From Thalassospira profundimaris (GTDB lineage: Bacteria; Pseudomonadota; Alphaproteobacteria; Rhodospirillales; Thalassospiraceae): a DNA stretch of 64,000 bases. How positions within the stretch are numbered: the first letter of the stretch is position 1; each line of letters opens with the position of its first letter. The DNA is taken from positions 372,001 to 436,000 of the forward strand of contig NZ_JPWF01000001.1 of assembly GCF_003326675.1 (NCBI RefSeq). Direction: 5' to 3'. Under the pieces are notes generated by a model. That model was given only the letters and a program-made list of their open reading frames with translations, was not told the DNA's origin and searched no databases. Of this stretch, positions 8,706 to 17,461 are shown piece after piece. A program made the position numbers and the translations under genes.

Positions 8706-10709
8706 GTGGTCCAAAGAGAATTCAAGCGGCGAACCAAGGTCCGTAAAGGATCAACCGGTTCAAAGCCCAAGAAAAAGCGCGTCAGCAGTGCCGGCAAGCG
8801 CAAGGGAAGTCTGTTTTCCCGCCTGGGAGACATGATTCCCGGGCCAGAGGCGATTGCCAAATTCATTGTTCTGGGCAGCATCTGGGTGATGGTTCTGGGC
8901 GGTGGCGTCATTGCCTTTTACGGCTATGGCCTGCCCGATAAGGTCAGTTTCGAAGTCGCCAGCGAACGCAAACCGTCGATCCGCGTCGTCAGCATCGATG
9001 GCGCAACCCTTGCCACCTATGGCAACCGCTATGGCACCCCGGTCGAGGTTCAAAATCTTCCCGAATATGTCGGTCAGGCGTTTGTGTCTGTCGAAGACCG
9101 CCGTTTTTATGATCATTTCGGCATTGATGTTGTCGGTATCTTGCGTGCGACCTGGGTCAATCTGACATCCGGGCGCATTGCCGAAGGTGGAAGCACCATC
9201 ACCCAGCAGCTTGCCAAGAACCTGTTTCTGTCACCGGAAAAAAGCTTCGGGCGCAAAATCGAAGAAGTCCTTCTGGCGATCTGGCTGGAATTCAAATTCG
9301 ATAAACAGCAAATCCTGTCGCTTTATCTCAACCGCATCTATTTCGGCTCCGGCCTTTACGGGATTGATGCCGCATCGCGCTATTATTTCGGCGTCGATCC
9401 GCGTCGTCTGAACCTGTATGACGCCGCTGTGCTGGCCGGTCTGCCCAAGGCACCAAGTCGCTATAACCCGATGGTCGATCCGGTCAAATCCGCCGAACGG
9501 GCCAATATCGTGCTGGATGCCATGGCCTCGACCGGCGCGCTGACAACCGCACGCGCCGATCGGGCCAAACAGTCTCGGGTCCGTACCGCACGTTCGGCCA
9601 AAACCGGGCCGGGTGTCCGTTATTTCTCTGACTGGGTTCTTGATCGTGTGCGCGACTATATCGGCTATATCGATCAGGATCTTCTGGTTCACACCACACT
9701 TGATTCCCGCCTTCAGGAAATCGCAGAATTCAATCTTGAACGCGCACTTGAAAGCAACGGCGCCAAGGCAAAACATGTCAGTCAGGGCGCGCTTCTCGCC
9801 ATGACGCCGGATGGTGCCGTGCGTGCCATGGTCGGTGGTCGCGACTATTTCGAAAGTCAGTATAACCGCGTCACACAGGCACGGCGTCAACCGGGCTCGG
9901 TGTTCAAGCTGTTTGTCTATCTGGCCGGTCTGGATAAAAGTCTCGGCTCGAATGACTGGATGCGCGATGTGCCCATCGTGATTGATGGCTGGGAACCGCG
10001 CAACTTTGACCGTAAAAATCACGGCACCATGTCGATCCGCGATGCGGTGGCAACGTCAAACAACTCGATTGCCGTGCAAATGGCGATGGAAGTCGGTCTG
10101 GATAAAGTGATCCAGAAGGCCCGCGACATGGGCGTTTCATCGCCACTCGCCGCCGAACCAAGCCTTGCGCTTGGCACCAGCGAAGTCTCGATGCTGGAAC
10201 TGACCGGGGCCTATGCCATCGTCGCCAATGGTGGCTTTGCCGTCTTCCCGCACGCGGTCAGCAAGATTGTCGGACGCGGTGGCGAAATTCTCTATGAACG
10301 TACCGATGATTTCCCGGTCCGGTTGCTCAACCCGCTTCATGCCGGTGAAATGAACAACATGCTTTCGGCCGTGATCGCCAAGGGCACGGGCCGTAACGCC
10401 ATCATCGACCGTCCAACGGCCGGTAAAACCGGCACCACATCGGATTATCGTGATGCCTGGTTTATCGGTTACAGCTCCGATCTGGTGGCCGGTGTCTGGA
10501 TGGGCAATGACGATGGCAGCCCGATGGACGAAGTCACCGGCGGCGGGCTTCCCGCAACGCTTTGGCATGACTTCATGCTCCACGCCCATCAAAACATCCC
10601 GGTCCGCTCGCTCGGCAAAGCCGCCCTCGCACGATCCAAAAAGGTCGGCGAAGACGACAGCTGGCGCGACTTCACCAAGGGCTTCAGCGCCAGCAGCGCA
10701 AAACAGTAA
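8706..10709 (+). CDS. Penicillin-binding protein 1A family (bifunctional transglycosylase/transpeptidase)
   Basis: A 667-residue class A PBP that polymerises lipid II and cross-links the stem peptides in the periplasm. It has a basic cytoplasmic head, one membrane helix at about 54-77, a GT51 domain with catalytic Glu E130 (SVEDRRFYDHFG) and the EGGSTITQQLAKN motif, then a transpeptidase domain with S398-V-F-K401, S451-N-N453 and K574-T-G576. All catalytic motifs are present, in contrast to the preceding paralogue. Start GTG at 8706 is preceded by ATAGG. A 177-nt gap separates the two genes, so co-transcription is possible but not shown. Confidence 0.9.
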   Translation: MVQREFKRRTKVRKGSTGSKPKKKRVSSAGKRKGSLFSRLGDMIPGPEAIAKFIVLGSIWVMVLGGGVIAFYGYGLPDKVSFEVASERKPSIRVVSIDGATLATYGNRYGTPVEVQNLPEYVGQAFVSVEDRRFYDHFGIDVVGILRATWVNLTSGRIAEGGSTITQQLAKNLFLSPEKSFGRKIEEVLLAIWLEFKFDKQQILSLYLNRIYFGSGLYGIDAASRYYFGVDPRRLNLYDAAVLAGLPKAPSRYNPMVDPVKSAERANIVLDAMASTGALTTARADRAKQSRVRTARSAKTGPGVRYFSDWVLDRVRDYIGYIDQDLLVHTTLDSRLQEIAEFNLERALESNGAKAKHVSQGALLAMTPDGAVRAMVGGRDYFESQYNRVTQARRQPGSVFKLFVYLAGLDKSLGSNDWMRDVPIVIDGWEPRNFDRKNHGTMSIRDAVATSNNSIAVQMAMEVGLDKVIQKARDMGVSSPLAAEPSLALGTSEVSMLELTGAYAIVANGGFAVFPHAVSKIVGRGGEILYERTDDFPVRLLNPLHAGEMNNMLSAVIAKGTGRNAIIDRPTAGKTGTTSDYRDAWFIGYSSDLVAGVWMGNDDGSPMDEVTGGGLPATLWHDFMLHAHQNIPVRSLGKAALARSKKVGEDDSWRDFTKGFSASSAKQ

Positions 10710-10797
10710 TGCAGCACTGAATATGTATTGAAAAATGGCGGGTCATTTCATTATGGCCCGCCGTTATCGGCACCAAGCCTAGGGGGAGAGATACCCA

Positions 10798-12582
10798 GTG
10801 ACACTTCTTCGAAATGATCCGACGACCCAGCTTGCTTTTTCCGTTTATGAAAACAAGGGCGTGTTTGCTGTCTTACTCGGATCAGGGCTATCGCGTTCGG
10901 CAGAAATTCCTACGGGCTGGGAGATTACTCTCGATCTGGTTAGGCGTGTCGCCTTGACCAAAGGGGTGGAAGATCAGTCAGATTGGACAAAATGGTATCG
11001 GGACGAAACAGGACAAGAACCAAACTACTCTACATTGCTTGAAGAGATCGCAACTTCACCTGCTGAACGACGGGCAATCCTGCATCGCTATATTGAGCCA
11101 GACGAAGACGATCGCGAAGAAGGGCGTAAAATTCCGACAGAAGCTCATCACGCAATCGCAAGTTTGGTTCGGTCTGGTCATATCCGGGTCATCATTACTA
11201 CCAACTTTGACCGGCTTATGGAAAATGCTCTCCGGGAACAAGGGATTGAGCCCACGGTTGTATCCTCTGCCGATGCCTTGGCAGGTGCGGAGCCATTAAC
11301 TCACAGTCGTTGCTACCTTTTGAAATTACACGGCGACTACAAGGACAGCCGTATTCTGAACACCGATCAGGAACTCAGTTCTTACCCGGATTCATACAAT
11401 AAGTTACTGGATCGGATTTTTGACGAACACGGACTGATCATATGCGGTTGGTCTGGTGAATGGGACCATGCGCTGCGTGCCGCCTTCTTGCGTGCGCCAA
11501 ACAGACGTTATCCGGTTTATTGGGCTGCCCGCGGTAAGCTGGGTGGCGGTGCAACGGAACTTGCTGAACACCGAGATGCCAAGACTGTTGCTGTCAATGG
11601 TGCGGACGAATTTTTCCGGTCGCTGCAACAACGTGTGGAGACGCTTGAACAAAGTCAGCGGCAAAATCCACTAAGCGTCGAATTACTGGTAAGTAGTGCT
11701 AAACGCTATCTGGCTAAGTCAGAGTATAGAATTCAGTTGGATGAGTTGTTTACACAAGAATTTGAACGACTTCTCATTCAACTAAGAGACGACCAGCTCT
11801 CTCCACAGGGGCGGTATGATCCAGAACAATTCCGGTTTCGCGTAGCACTATACGAAGCGCTAACAGAGCCTTTAGCACGTATGGTTGGTGTGTTGGGAAG
11901 ATGGGGTGATGGTAGCGAACTGCCATTAGCTTTAGATATTATCGGTGGGTTACATCGTCGAGCAGTAAATATCAGAAGTGGTAGTCGTGTGTGGATCGGT
12001 TTGTCTGCTTATCCAGCGGTATTGGTGTTTACTGCCTATGCGGTTGCTCTAACACGTTCTCAAAGATGGAGTAGCCTCCATGCTCTTCTTGATGCTCCTT
12101 TATCACGGGAATATGGCAAGACCGAAAACTTAGTTTCAACGCTGTTCTTGCAGGCATGGGGAGAGCCGAGAGAAGATGTTTGGAAACAGTTGGAGGGATT
12201 TGAAAACCGCAGATGTCCCCTCAGTGACCATCTCTTTGATGTTTTGTCTGTATGGAAATCCAGCTTCATTGGTGTGTCGTCGGAGTTCAATCTAACGTTC
12301 GATAGATTCGAAACACTCGCGACCTTGGCATATTTTGAGCGGTACAGTGAAGAAGATATGGAAAAGGCAATTGTCAGTAAACCTGATGCCGTATTTGCCG
12401 GAATGCCCATTGGTAGGGCTGTCTACCATGACGATTCAGCTATGACATTGATTAATGATTTACAGTTGGATGAGACGATTGTTGCCTTGCTCAATGCTGG
12501 TTTTGCAAGAAATAGCCGACGTTACCTTGAGCTTTTTGTAGAAAATTTCAAACGCTACGTGGGAAGTTCGCGTTGGTGGTAG
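10798..12582 (+). CDS. SIR2-like domain protein, candidate NAD-degrading defence effector
   Basis: A 594-residue protein with an N-terminal SIR2_2-type Rossmann fold: GSGLSRSAEIPTGW (28-41) binds NAD, TTNFDRL (134-140) and the LKLHGDY motif with H178 follow the family pattern, and IICGWSGEWD closes the domain near 220. The C-terminal half (about 290-594) is alpha-helical in character and matches nothing I recognise. Proteins of this build act as lone or two-gene anti-phage systems that deplete NAD+, but no partner gene is adjacent, so the defence role is inference. The second half is visibly richer in A/T and rare codons than its neighbours, suggesting transfer. GTG start with an excellent GGGGGAGAG site. 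Confidence 0.7.
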   Translation: MTLLRNDPTTQLAFSVYENKGVFAVLLGSGLSRSAEIPTGWEITLDLVRRVALTKGVEDQSDWTKWYRDETGQEPNYSTLLEEIATSPAERRAILHRYIEPDEDDREEGRKIPTEAHHAIASLVRSGHIRVIITTNFDRLMENALREQGIEPTVVSSADALAGAEPLTHSRCYLLKLHGDYKDSRILNTDQELSSYPDSYNKLLDRIFDEHGLIICGWSGEWDHALRAAFLRAPNRRYPVYWAARGKLGGGATELAEHRDAKTVAVNGADEFFRSLQQRVETLEQSQRQNPLSVELLVSSAKRYLAKSEYRIQLDELFTQEFERLLIQLRDDQLSPQGRYDPEQFRFRVALYEALTEPLARMVGVLGRWGDGSELPLALDIIGGLHRRAVNIRSGSRVWIGLSAYPAVLVFTAYAVALTRSQRWSSLHALLDAPLSREYGKTENLVSTLFLQAWGEPREDVWKQLEGFENRRCPLSDHLFDVLSVWKSSFIGVSSEFNLTFDRFETLATLAYFERYSEEDMEKAIVSKPDAVFAGMPIGRAVYHDDSAMTLINDLQLDETIVALLNAGFARNSRRYLELFVENFKRYVGSSRWW

Positions 12583-12610
12583 CGCTAGGAGCGCCGATCT
12601 AGGCAGATAC

Positions 12611-12775
12611 AAAAAAAGACCGGTATCGCTTGCGCGAACCGGTCTTAAGTTTGGTTTGCATTGGGTCAGGACCGCCATGTTTGGCATTGGCCCCAACCCG
12701 CAGCCACACCCCTTGGGGAGAGATGTGGCCAGGGAGTTCTCACCTGTCGGTTCGCGACGCTAAGCTGGAGTGGAC
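12611..12775 (-). ncRNA. Structured RNA gene, possibly 6S RNA (ssrS)
   Basis: On the minus strand the 5' segment CGCGAACCG (12756-12748) can pair exactly with CGGTTCGCG (12641-12633), closing a molecule of about 125 nt. Inside are a GCCACA/TGTGGC hairpin (12703-12729) and an 11-bp stem (12663-12699) that is unbroken only when read on the minus strand, because G-U pairs there become mismatches on the plus strand. The 3' end forms a hairpin with AAGACCGGT/ACCGGTCTT arms followed by seven Ts. A long closing stem, internal bulge and terminal arm resemble 6S RNA, which binds RNA polymerase; some segments look like 6S but identity is not proven. The 5' end is estimated from a TATATG box at 12787-12782. 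Confidence 0.5.
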
Positions 12776-12832
12776 AGCTCGCATATAGCAGCCGATTGGC
12801 GCTGAGGGTGACGCAGCGCCGCGGTGAGTGTA

Positions 12833-14011
12833 TCAGGCAGCAACTGCCTGATCGGTGAGCGCTTCAAGGAATTCAAGACATTCCTCGAGCTGCGAAATCT
12901 CGATAAATTCGTTGGGCGTATGCGCCTGCTTGATGCTGCCCGGGCCGCAAATGATCGACGGGATATTGCCCTGTTTCTCAAATACGCCGCCTTCGGAACC
13001 GTAGGACACCTTGCCCGATACGTCCGGGATGATGTTGCGGACAAGCTCGAATGCCGGTGCGTCGGTGCAATCGCCCATACCCGGATAGGAAAAGATCTTT
13101 TCCCAGCTAAATCCGGTTTCGGGTGCCTTTGCCTTCATTTCCGCATCCAGTGTCGCCATGACGGTATCGCGAATTTCGGCAATTACCGCTTCGGCATCAT
13201 GTTCGGGCAGATGGCGAATTTCAAAGGTGAATTCACAATAATCCGGGGTGACGTTGGTTGCCGTGCCGCCGCCAATCGTTGTGGTCAGCATGGTGCTGTG
13301 CGGAACGGTGAAATCTTCGTCAAACGGGCCGTTTTCTTCGAAATGGCGGGCCTTCTCGGCAATCAGGTTGATCGCACGGGTCGCATATTCGATGGCATTG
13401 ACATGGTTCGGCGCAAACGAGCTGTGCCCGGCGGTGCCGGTAACGCCCACACGCATCGAATATTTGCCCTTCTGGCCATTGATGACCTTCATGTCGGTCG
13501 GCTCGCCAATCACGGCCAGACGCGGCGGGGTATCCATGGCGGCGAGATGATCAACCATCGAACCAACGCCGATACAGCCAACTTCCTCGTCATAGGACAG
13601 GCAAAGATGGAACGGCATGGTCAGGTCGCGTTTGACCAGATCGGGGATCAGCGCCAGCACACAGGCCGAAAAGCCCTTCATGTCGGCCGCACCGCGCCCG
13701 AACAGCTTGCCGTCACGCTCGGTCAGCTCGAATGCCGGGCTGACCCAGGTGGTCTCAAGGGCGGGGACAACATCGGTATGACCCGAAAGGGCAATACCCG
13801 GAACCCCTTTGGGGCCGATGGTCGCAAGCAGGTTGGCTTTCTCGCCCGTTTCATCATGGAACAGGGTCGATTCAATGCCATATTCCGCCAGATAATCGCG
13901 GACAAAATGGATCAGACCGAGATTCGAGTTTTTGCTCGTGGTGTCGAACGCAACCAGCTTGCCAAGCATATCAATGGCACTATGGAGGCGGGACATATTG
14001 GTTTTGGACAT
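12833..14011 (-). CDS. argE: Acetylornithine deacetylase / M20 family deacylase (ArgE-like)
   Basis: A 392-residue cytoplasmic zinc enzyme of the M20 family. Metal ligands and catalytic residues are in GHTDVVP (H78, D80), GRGAADMKG (D110) and SYDEEVG (E142-E143), with the dimerisation domain between. It hydrolyses N-acetylornithine to ornithine in the ArgE subfamily; relatives act on other N-acyl amino acids. It is the last gene of the tctCBA operon, starting 20 nt after tctA, so its substrate may be the compound brought in by that transporter rather than an arginine intermediate. ATG at 14011 has GAGAAG upstream; an upstream in-frame start would overlap tctA. A GGCGCTG/CAGCGCC hairpin lies at 12798-12820 downstream. 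Confidence 0.8.
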   Translation of the reverse strand: MSKTNMSRLHSAIDMLGKLVAFDTTSKNSNLGLIHFVRDYLAEYGIESTLFHDETGEKANLLATIGPKGVPGIALSGHTDVVPALETTWVSPAFELTERDGKLFGRGAADMKGFSACVLALIPDLVKRDLTMPFHLCLSYDEEVGCIGVGSMVDHLAAMDTPPRLAVIGEPTDMKVINGQKGKYSMRVGVTGTAGHSSFAPNHVNAIEYATRAINLIAEKARHFEENGPFDEDFTVPHSTMLTTTIGGGTATNVTPDYCEFTFEIRHLPEHDAEAVIAEIRDTVMATLDAEMKAKAPETGFSWEKIFSYPGMGDCTDAPAFELVRNIIPDVSGKVSYGSEGGVFEKQGNIPSIICGPGSIKQAHTPNEFIEISQLEECLEFLEALTDQAVAA

Positions 14012-14031
14012 TGTACTTCTCGTTTCTCGGA

Positions 14032-15534
14032 TCAGGAAGCGGACGCGGTGGCCGCAGCACGCTTTTCGCGCCATTTCTTCCATTCACGACGAATGGTCAA
14101 AGTGACGAACAAAACAGTCAGGATAAAGAAGCCCCAGGAAATCCATGACTGGAAGAAGACGCCAAGGTCACCGCGCGAAATGGCAAGCGAGCGACGCATA
14201 TTGTCTTCAAACATCGGGCCAAGGATAAAGGCGATCAGGAAGGGTGCAGCCGGAATGTTAAGCAGCATCATGATAAAGCCGACCACACCCATCACCAGCA
14301 GAACCGTGACGTCAAACGGGCTGGCACCAATCGAATAGATGCCATAGACGCACAGGATCAGAATGCAGGGCAAAAGCAGGGTCTGCGGAATGCGCGAGAT
14401 TTTGGTAAAGGCATTTGCCGTGATCTTGCCTGCGATAAACAGGAAGACCGAGCTGAACAGAATGCCGATAAACAGCGCGTAAACTTCGCCGATATTGTTC
14501 TGGAACAGAAGCGGGCCGGGGGTCAGGCCATGGATCATGAAGGCACCCAGCATCACACCGGTGATCACGTCACCGGGAACACCCAGCGCCATCAACGGGA
14601 TCATGGTTGCGCCGCATGCGCCGTTATTGGCCGATTCAGATGCCGCAACACCTTCAAGTTCACCTTCGCCGAACTTGTCGCCGTTTTTCGAAGTGCGGCG
14701 TGCCTCGCTATAGGAAAAGAACGCGGCTGTTGACGGACCGATGCCGGGGATCGCGCCAAGAATGACCCCGATCAGCGACCCGCGACAGATCGATTTCAAC
14801 GATCCGCGGAATTCCGAAAGGGTCAGGCGGTTATCACCAAGCTTAAGGGCCTGCGTGTTATCTTCCGGACGGAACACGATTATCTTGATCAGTTCAGGCA
14901 GGGCAAACAGACCGATCAGAACCGGCACCATGCCAAGACCCGACTTCATGTCTTCGGACAGGGCAAAACGGTAGGAGCCGTAAATATCTTCGCCAACAGT
15001 TGCCAGCAAAAGGCCAAAGCAGGCGGAAAGAATCCCGAGAACAAGCGAACGGCCGGAAATACTCGCGACAATCGTCAGCGAAAAGGCCATCAGCATGAAG
15101 AATTCCGGCGGGCCAATGCGCAGCGCGAATGCAGCAAGCGGAATGGCGAGGAAGAACAGCGAGATATTGGAAATGAAATCGCCAATACAGCTTGAAATCA
15201 GCGCCATGTTCAGCGCCTTGCCACCCTTGCCGGCACGGGCCAGCGGATAGCCGTCAAGAACCGTACAGGCCGCCGATGCGGTGCCCGGCGTTTTGATCAG
15301 AATGGCGGAAATCGAACCGCCATAGGTCGAACCTTTATAAAGCGCGACCAGAAGAAGAATACTGGTGACCGGCGGCAGATAGAAGGTAAAGGGCAGCGCC
15401 AGTGTCACAGCCATCGTACCGGTCATACCCGGGATGGCACCGATAATCACACCGGCCCAAATCCCGGCAAACATTGCCAGAAAGTTCGGCAGGGTCGCGA
15501 CTGCGTCAAACGCATAAAGTAATTCATTCCACAT
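14032..15534 (-). CDS. tctA: Tripartite tricarboxylate transporter, large permease subunit TctA
   Basis: A 500-residue polytopic inner-membrane protein of the TctA family, the 10-12 helix translocation subunit of TTT secondary transporters. The family signature GAIPGMTGTMAVTLALPFT (about 32-51) and its repeat GAIPGIGPSTAAFFSYSEA (about 258-277) are clear, as is the LGVPGDVITGVMLGAF loop. It works with the small subunit TctB and periplasmic protein TctC encoded just upstream, 36 nt from tctB. These systems import carboxylates such as citrate, but substrate cannot be told from sequence. Confidence 0.92.
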   Translation of the reverse strand: MWNELLYAFDAVATLPNFLAMFAGIWAGVIIGAIPGMTGTMAVTLALPFTFYLPPVTSILLLVALYKGSTYGGSISAILIKTPGTASAACTVLDGYPLARAGKGGKALNMALISSCIGDFISNISLFFLAIPLAAFALRIGPPEFFMLMAFSLTIVASISGRSLVLGILSACFGLLLATVGEDIYGSYRFALSEDMKSGLGMVPVLIGLFALPELIKIIVFRPEDNTQALKLGDNRLTLSEFRGSLKSICRGSLIGVILGAIPGIGPSTAAFFSYSEARRTSKNGDKFGEGELEGVAASESANNGACGATMIPLMALGVPGDVITGVMLGAFMIHGLTPGPLLFQNNIGEVYALFIGILFSSVFLFIAGKITANAFTKISRIPQTLLLPCILILCVYGIYSIGASPFDVTVLLVMGVVGFIMMLLNIPAAPFLIAFILGPMFEDNMRRSLAISRGDLGVFFQSWISWGFFILTVLFVTLTIRREWKKWREKRAAATASAS

Positions 15535-15570
15535 AACGATGGGACTTTCGATCAGATCAGGGTTACGAGG

Positions 15571-16071
15571 TCAGAAAAACAGCGAACCTTCGGGGAAGGG
15601 CGTATGGGTGACTTCGGTAAACAGAAGATAAAGCAGAACCGGGAAGATGACGGACAGGCCGATCATCCAGAACTTGCGTTCGAAATTGCCGGTCATCATG
15701 AACAGCACGGCCAGCAACAGGATGGTTGCCGGAACAAAGCCGACGAATGGCATGCCAAACACAAAGGCGGCAAAAACAGCAACCACACCCACAAAACGGA
15801 TGATCAGGGTCTTGTGGCTGCAAATCCGGCTGCCAAGGCTTGTGACCTGGTTGCGGCTGGCTTCGCGCATTTTCGGGAATGCCAGACCAACTGCCGTAAT
15901 ACCCATCACAAGGCCGATGATCGCGACAACGCGCGGCCACATGTCAGGCGGCGGGGCAAAGCCGGGAATGAAAGACGGAACCTTCACATAGATCGGGATC
16001 AGGATGAACAGGATGATGGCAAAGAACAGTGTTCCGACCAGCCCTGCATAGAAATCGCGATTTTGGTTCAT
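15571..16071 (-). CDS. tctB: Tripartite tricarboxylate transporter, small subunit TctB
   Basis: A 166-residue membrane protein with four predicted helices (about 6-28, 37-56, about 80-100 and 116-150), the usual size and topology of TctB. The first helix GLVGTLFFAIILFILIPIYV is followed by a short periplasmic loop with Pro-rich sequence. It sits between tctC and tctA in the standard order. ATG at 16071 with GACGGA upstream is chosen; a start 15 nt earlier is also in frame. Function in the complex is structural; TctB proteins are poorly conserved. Confidence 0.88.
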   Translation of the reverse strand: MNQNRDFYAGLVGTLFFAIILFILIPIYVKVPSFIPGFAPPPDMWPRVVAIIGLVMGITAVGLAFPKMREASRNQVTSLGSRICSHKTLIIRFVGVVAVFAAFVFGMPFVGFVPATILLLAVLFMMTGNFERKFWMIGLSVIFPVLLYLLFTEVTHTPFPEGSLFF

Positions 16072-16120
16072 GGTTCCGTCTCGCATTAAAGTTTTGGATC
16101 AAAAAACGTTCGAAAACGTC

Positions 16121-17110
16121 TTACTGGATGTAACCAAATTTCTTGGCCATACCGTTGTAAAGCTCGAACTGGCTTTTAACGTATGCGGACGGATCTTCGT
16201 CACCGATGACCGAGGTCGAGCCGCGTTTTGCAGCAAGATCAAGCCACTGTGCGTCGGTCGAAACGCTGCCAAGGATTTCGGTCCATTTCGCGACAACCTC
16301 GTCCGAAAGACCTTTCGGTGCATACAGGCCGCTCCAGCCGCCAACCTGACCAGCCTGGGCATAACCCAGTTCTTTGGCAGTCGGGACGTCCGGAAGGGCA
16401 GCCATACGCTTCGGCGAGTAAACCATCAGCGGGCGCATTTTACCGGCTTCGATATGGGGCATCAGCGAACCGGCAGCAATAGCGAGGAAATCAACGTGAC
16501 CGCCAAGCAGAGCAGCGGCCAAAGCAGAGCCGCCTTTGTATGGCACGAGGGTGGAAGCGGTCAGCGGATCAAGATCAACGTCAGACAGCAGGGCCTGAAC
16601 AGAGAAGCCGTCAATCGCGGTGGGGCCGGATGCGGCATAGGTGGTTGCGCCGTTGCTGTCCTTGATTTTGGCAATCAGGTCATCAATGGTCTTGATGTCG
16701 GAATTGGCGTTTACAGCCAGAATCATCGGGGTGGATTCGAGAATACCCAGGAAGGTGTAATCGTCCCAGCCAACCGGGCTGTCATTGTAAACTGCCGGAT
16801 ACAGGGCCATGCCAACGCGCGACAGCAGCAGGGTATAACCATCAGGCTTCTGTTCGGTGACGAATTTCGCACCGCTCATGCCGCCGTTACCGGTTTTGTT
16901 AACGACAACAACCGGCTGGCCGCCGGTGTAGTTGCGTGCGGTTTCTGCAAGCGCACGGCCGGCAAGATCCGATGCACCACCGGCACCATAAGGTACAACA
17001 AGGGTGATGGCTTTTTCAGGATAGGCATCAGCCTGGGCAGTCGAAATCATGGTGGTCGTCGCAAGGATGGCGGCGGCTAGGCCGGCTGCTTTTTTGAGCT
17101 GTCGAAACAT
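16121..17110 (-). CDS. tctC: Tripartite tricarboxylate transporter periplasmic binding protein TctC
   Basis: A 329-residue exported solute-binding protein (Bug family). The signal peptide (residues 1-27, ending STAQA before DAYPEK) is followed by the family pattern YPEKAITLVVPYGAGGASD and the GYTLLL segment. The closing domain contains PDVPTAKELGY, also typical. It delivers ligand to TctAB. It is the first gene of the operon, with GGGAGA 8 nt before ATG, and is transcribed away from the LysR gene at 17462. The long divergent region between them contains a perfect palindrome. Confidence 0.92.
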   Translation of the reverse strand: MFRQLKKAAGLAAAILATTTMISTAQADAYPEKAITLVVPYGAGGASDLAGRALAETARNYTGGQPVVVVNKTGNGGMSGAKFVTEQKPDGYTLLLSRVGMALYPAVYNDSPVGWDDYTFLGILESTPMILAVNANSDIKTIDDLIAKIKDSNGATTYAASGPTAIDGFSVQALLSDVDLDPLTASTLVPYKGGSALAAALLGGHVDFLAIAAGSLMPHIEAGKMRPLMVYSPKRMAALPDVPTAKELGYAQAGQVGGWSGLYAPKGLSDEVVAKWTEILGSVSTDAQWLDLAAKRGSTSVIGDEDPSAYVKSQFELYNGMAKKFGYIQ

Positions 17111-17461
17111 TTACATGTCTCCCTGTTTGGTGGTGGCAGGATTGCCAAAGCTCGGTCTTTTCTTTTTGTATCCATTATCCATAGACAAACTATAACTGGT
17201 GACGCAAAAAATTAATTTCAGTATAACTAATTTACATACTGAGTACGGAATGCCGCCAAACACCGCGTCGTTTCAAGAACCCGGAAATGCTCATGCATGG
17301 CCCGAACCGGCGGTTTCGGGCGGGTATTCCAGGACGGGCAGGGCTGTTTGTTCTGCGACGGTTTGGGGCAAAATTGCCTGCTCTCAGATGCTTAACCGGA
17401 TGCCATTTGCATCCAGAACGGCCGTTTTGGGCGGTTATGCGCGATGATCGGAACCTGAATT
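17111..17461. other. Divergent control region between tctC and LysR gene
   Basis: A 351-nt spacer holding both promoters. The AT-rich part at 17160-17245 next to tctC contains the operator candidate at 17218-17242. The half near the LysR gene is GC-rich and shows no convincing small gene. Confidence 0.6.
17218..17242. promoter_or_regulatory. LysR-type operator candidate for the tct operon
   Basis: A perfect interrupted palindrome, TCAGTAT-N11-ATACTGA, containing the T-N11-A core expected of a LysR-type binding site. It lies about 110 nt upstream of tctC in the AT-rich part of the divergent region, where an activator would bind. Confidence 0.55.

Noticed and set aside
12611..12775. Plus-strand orientation, SRP RNA or tRNA for the structured RNA
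   Set aside because: On the plus strand the 11-bp stem has three mismatches and the terminator lacks Ts; the SRP GGAA-type tetraloop region and tRNA T-loop are absent.
12798..12820. GGCGCTG/CAGCGCC hairpin as a full terminator for argE
   Set aside because: The stem is only 7 bp and no T-run follows on either strand; the real T-run is at the end of the RNA gene.
10710..12832. Mobile element carrying the SIR2 gene
   Set aside because: No integrase, transposase or clear flanking direct repeats are visible; transfer is suggested only by composition.
12824..14338. Long open frame on the plus strand across argE and tctA
   Set aside because: It is antisense to two clearly conserved genes, has no ribosome site or recognisable domain, and is explained by codon bias of the real genes.
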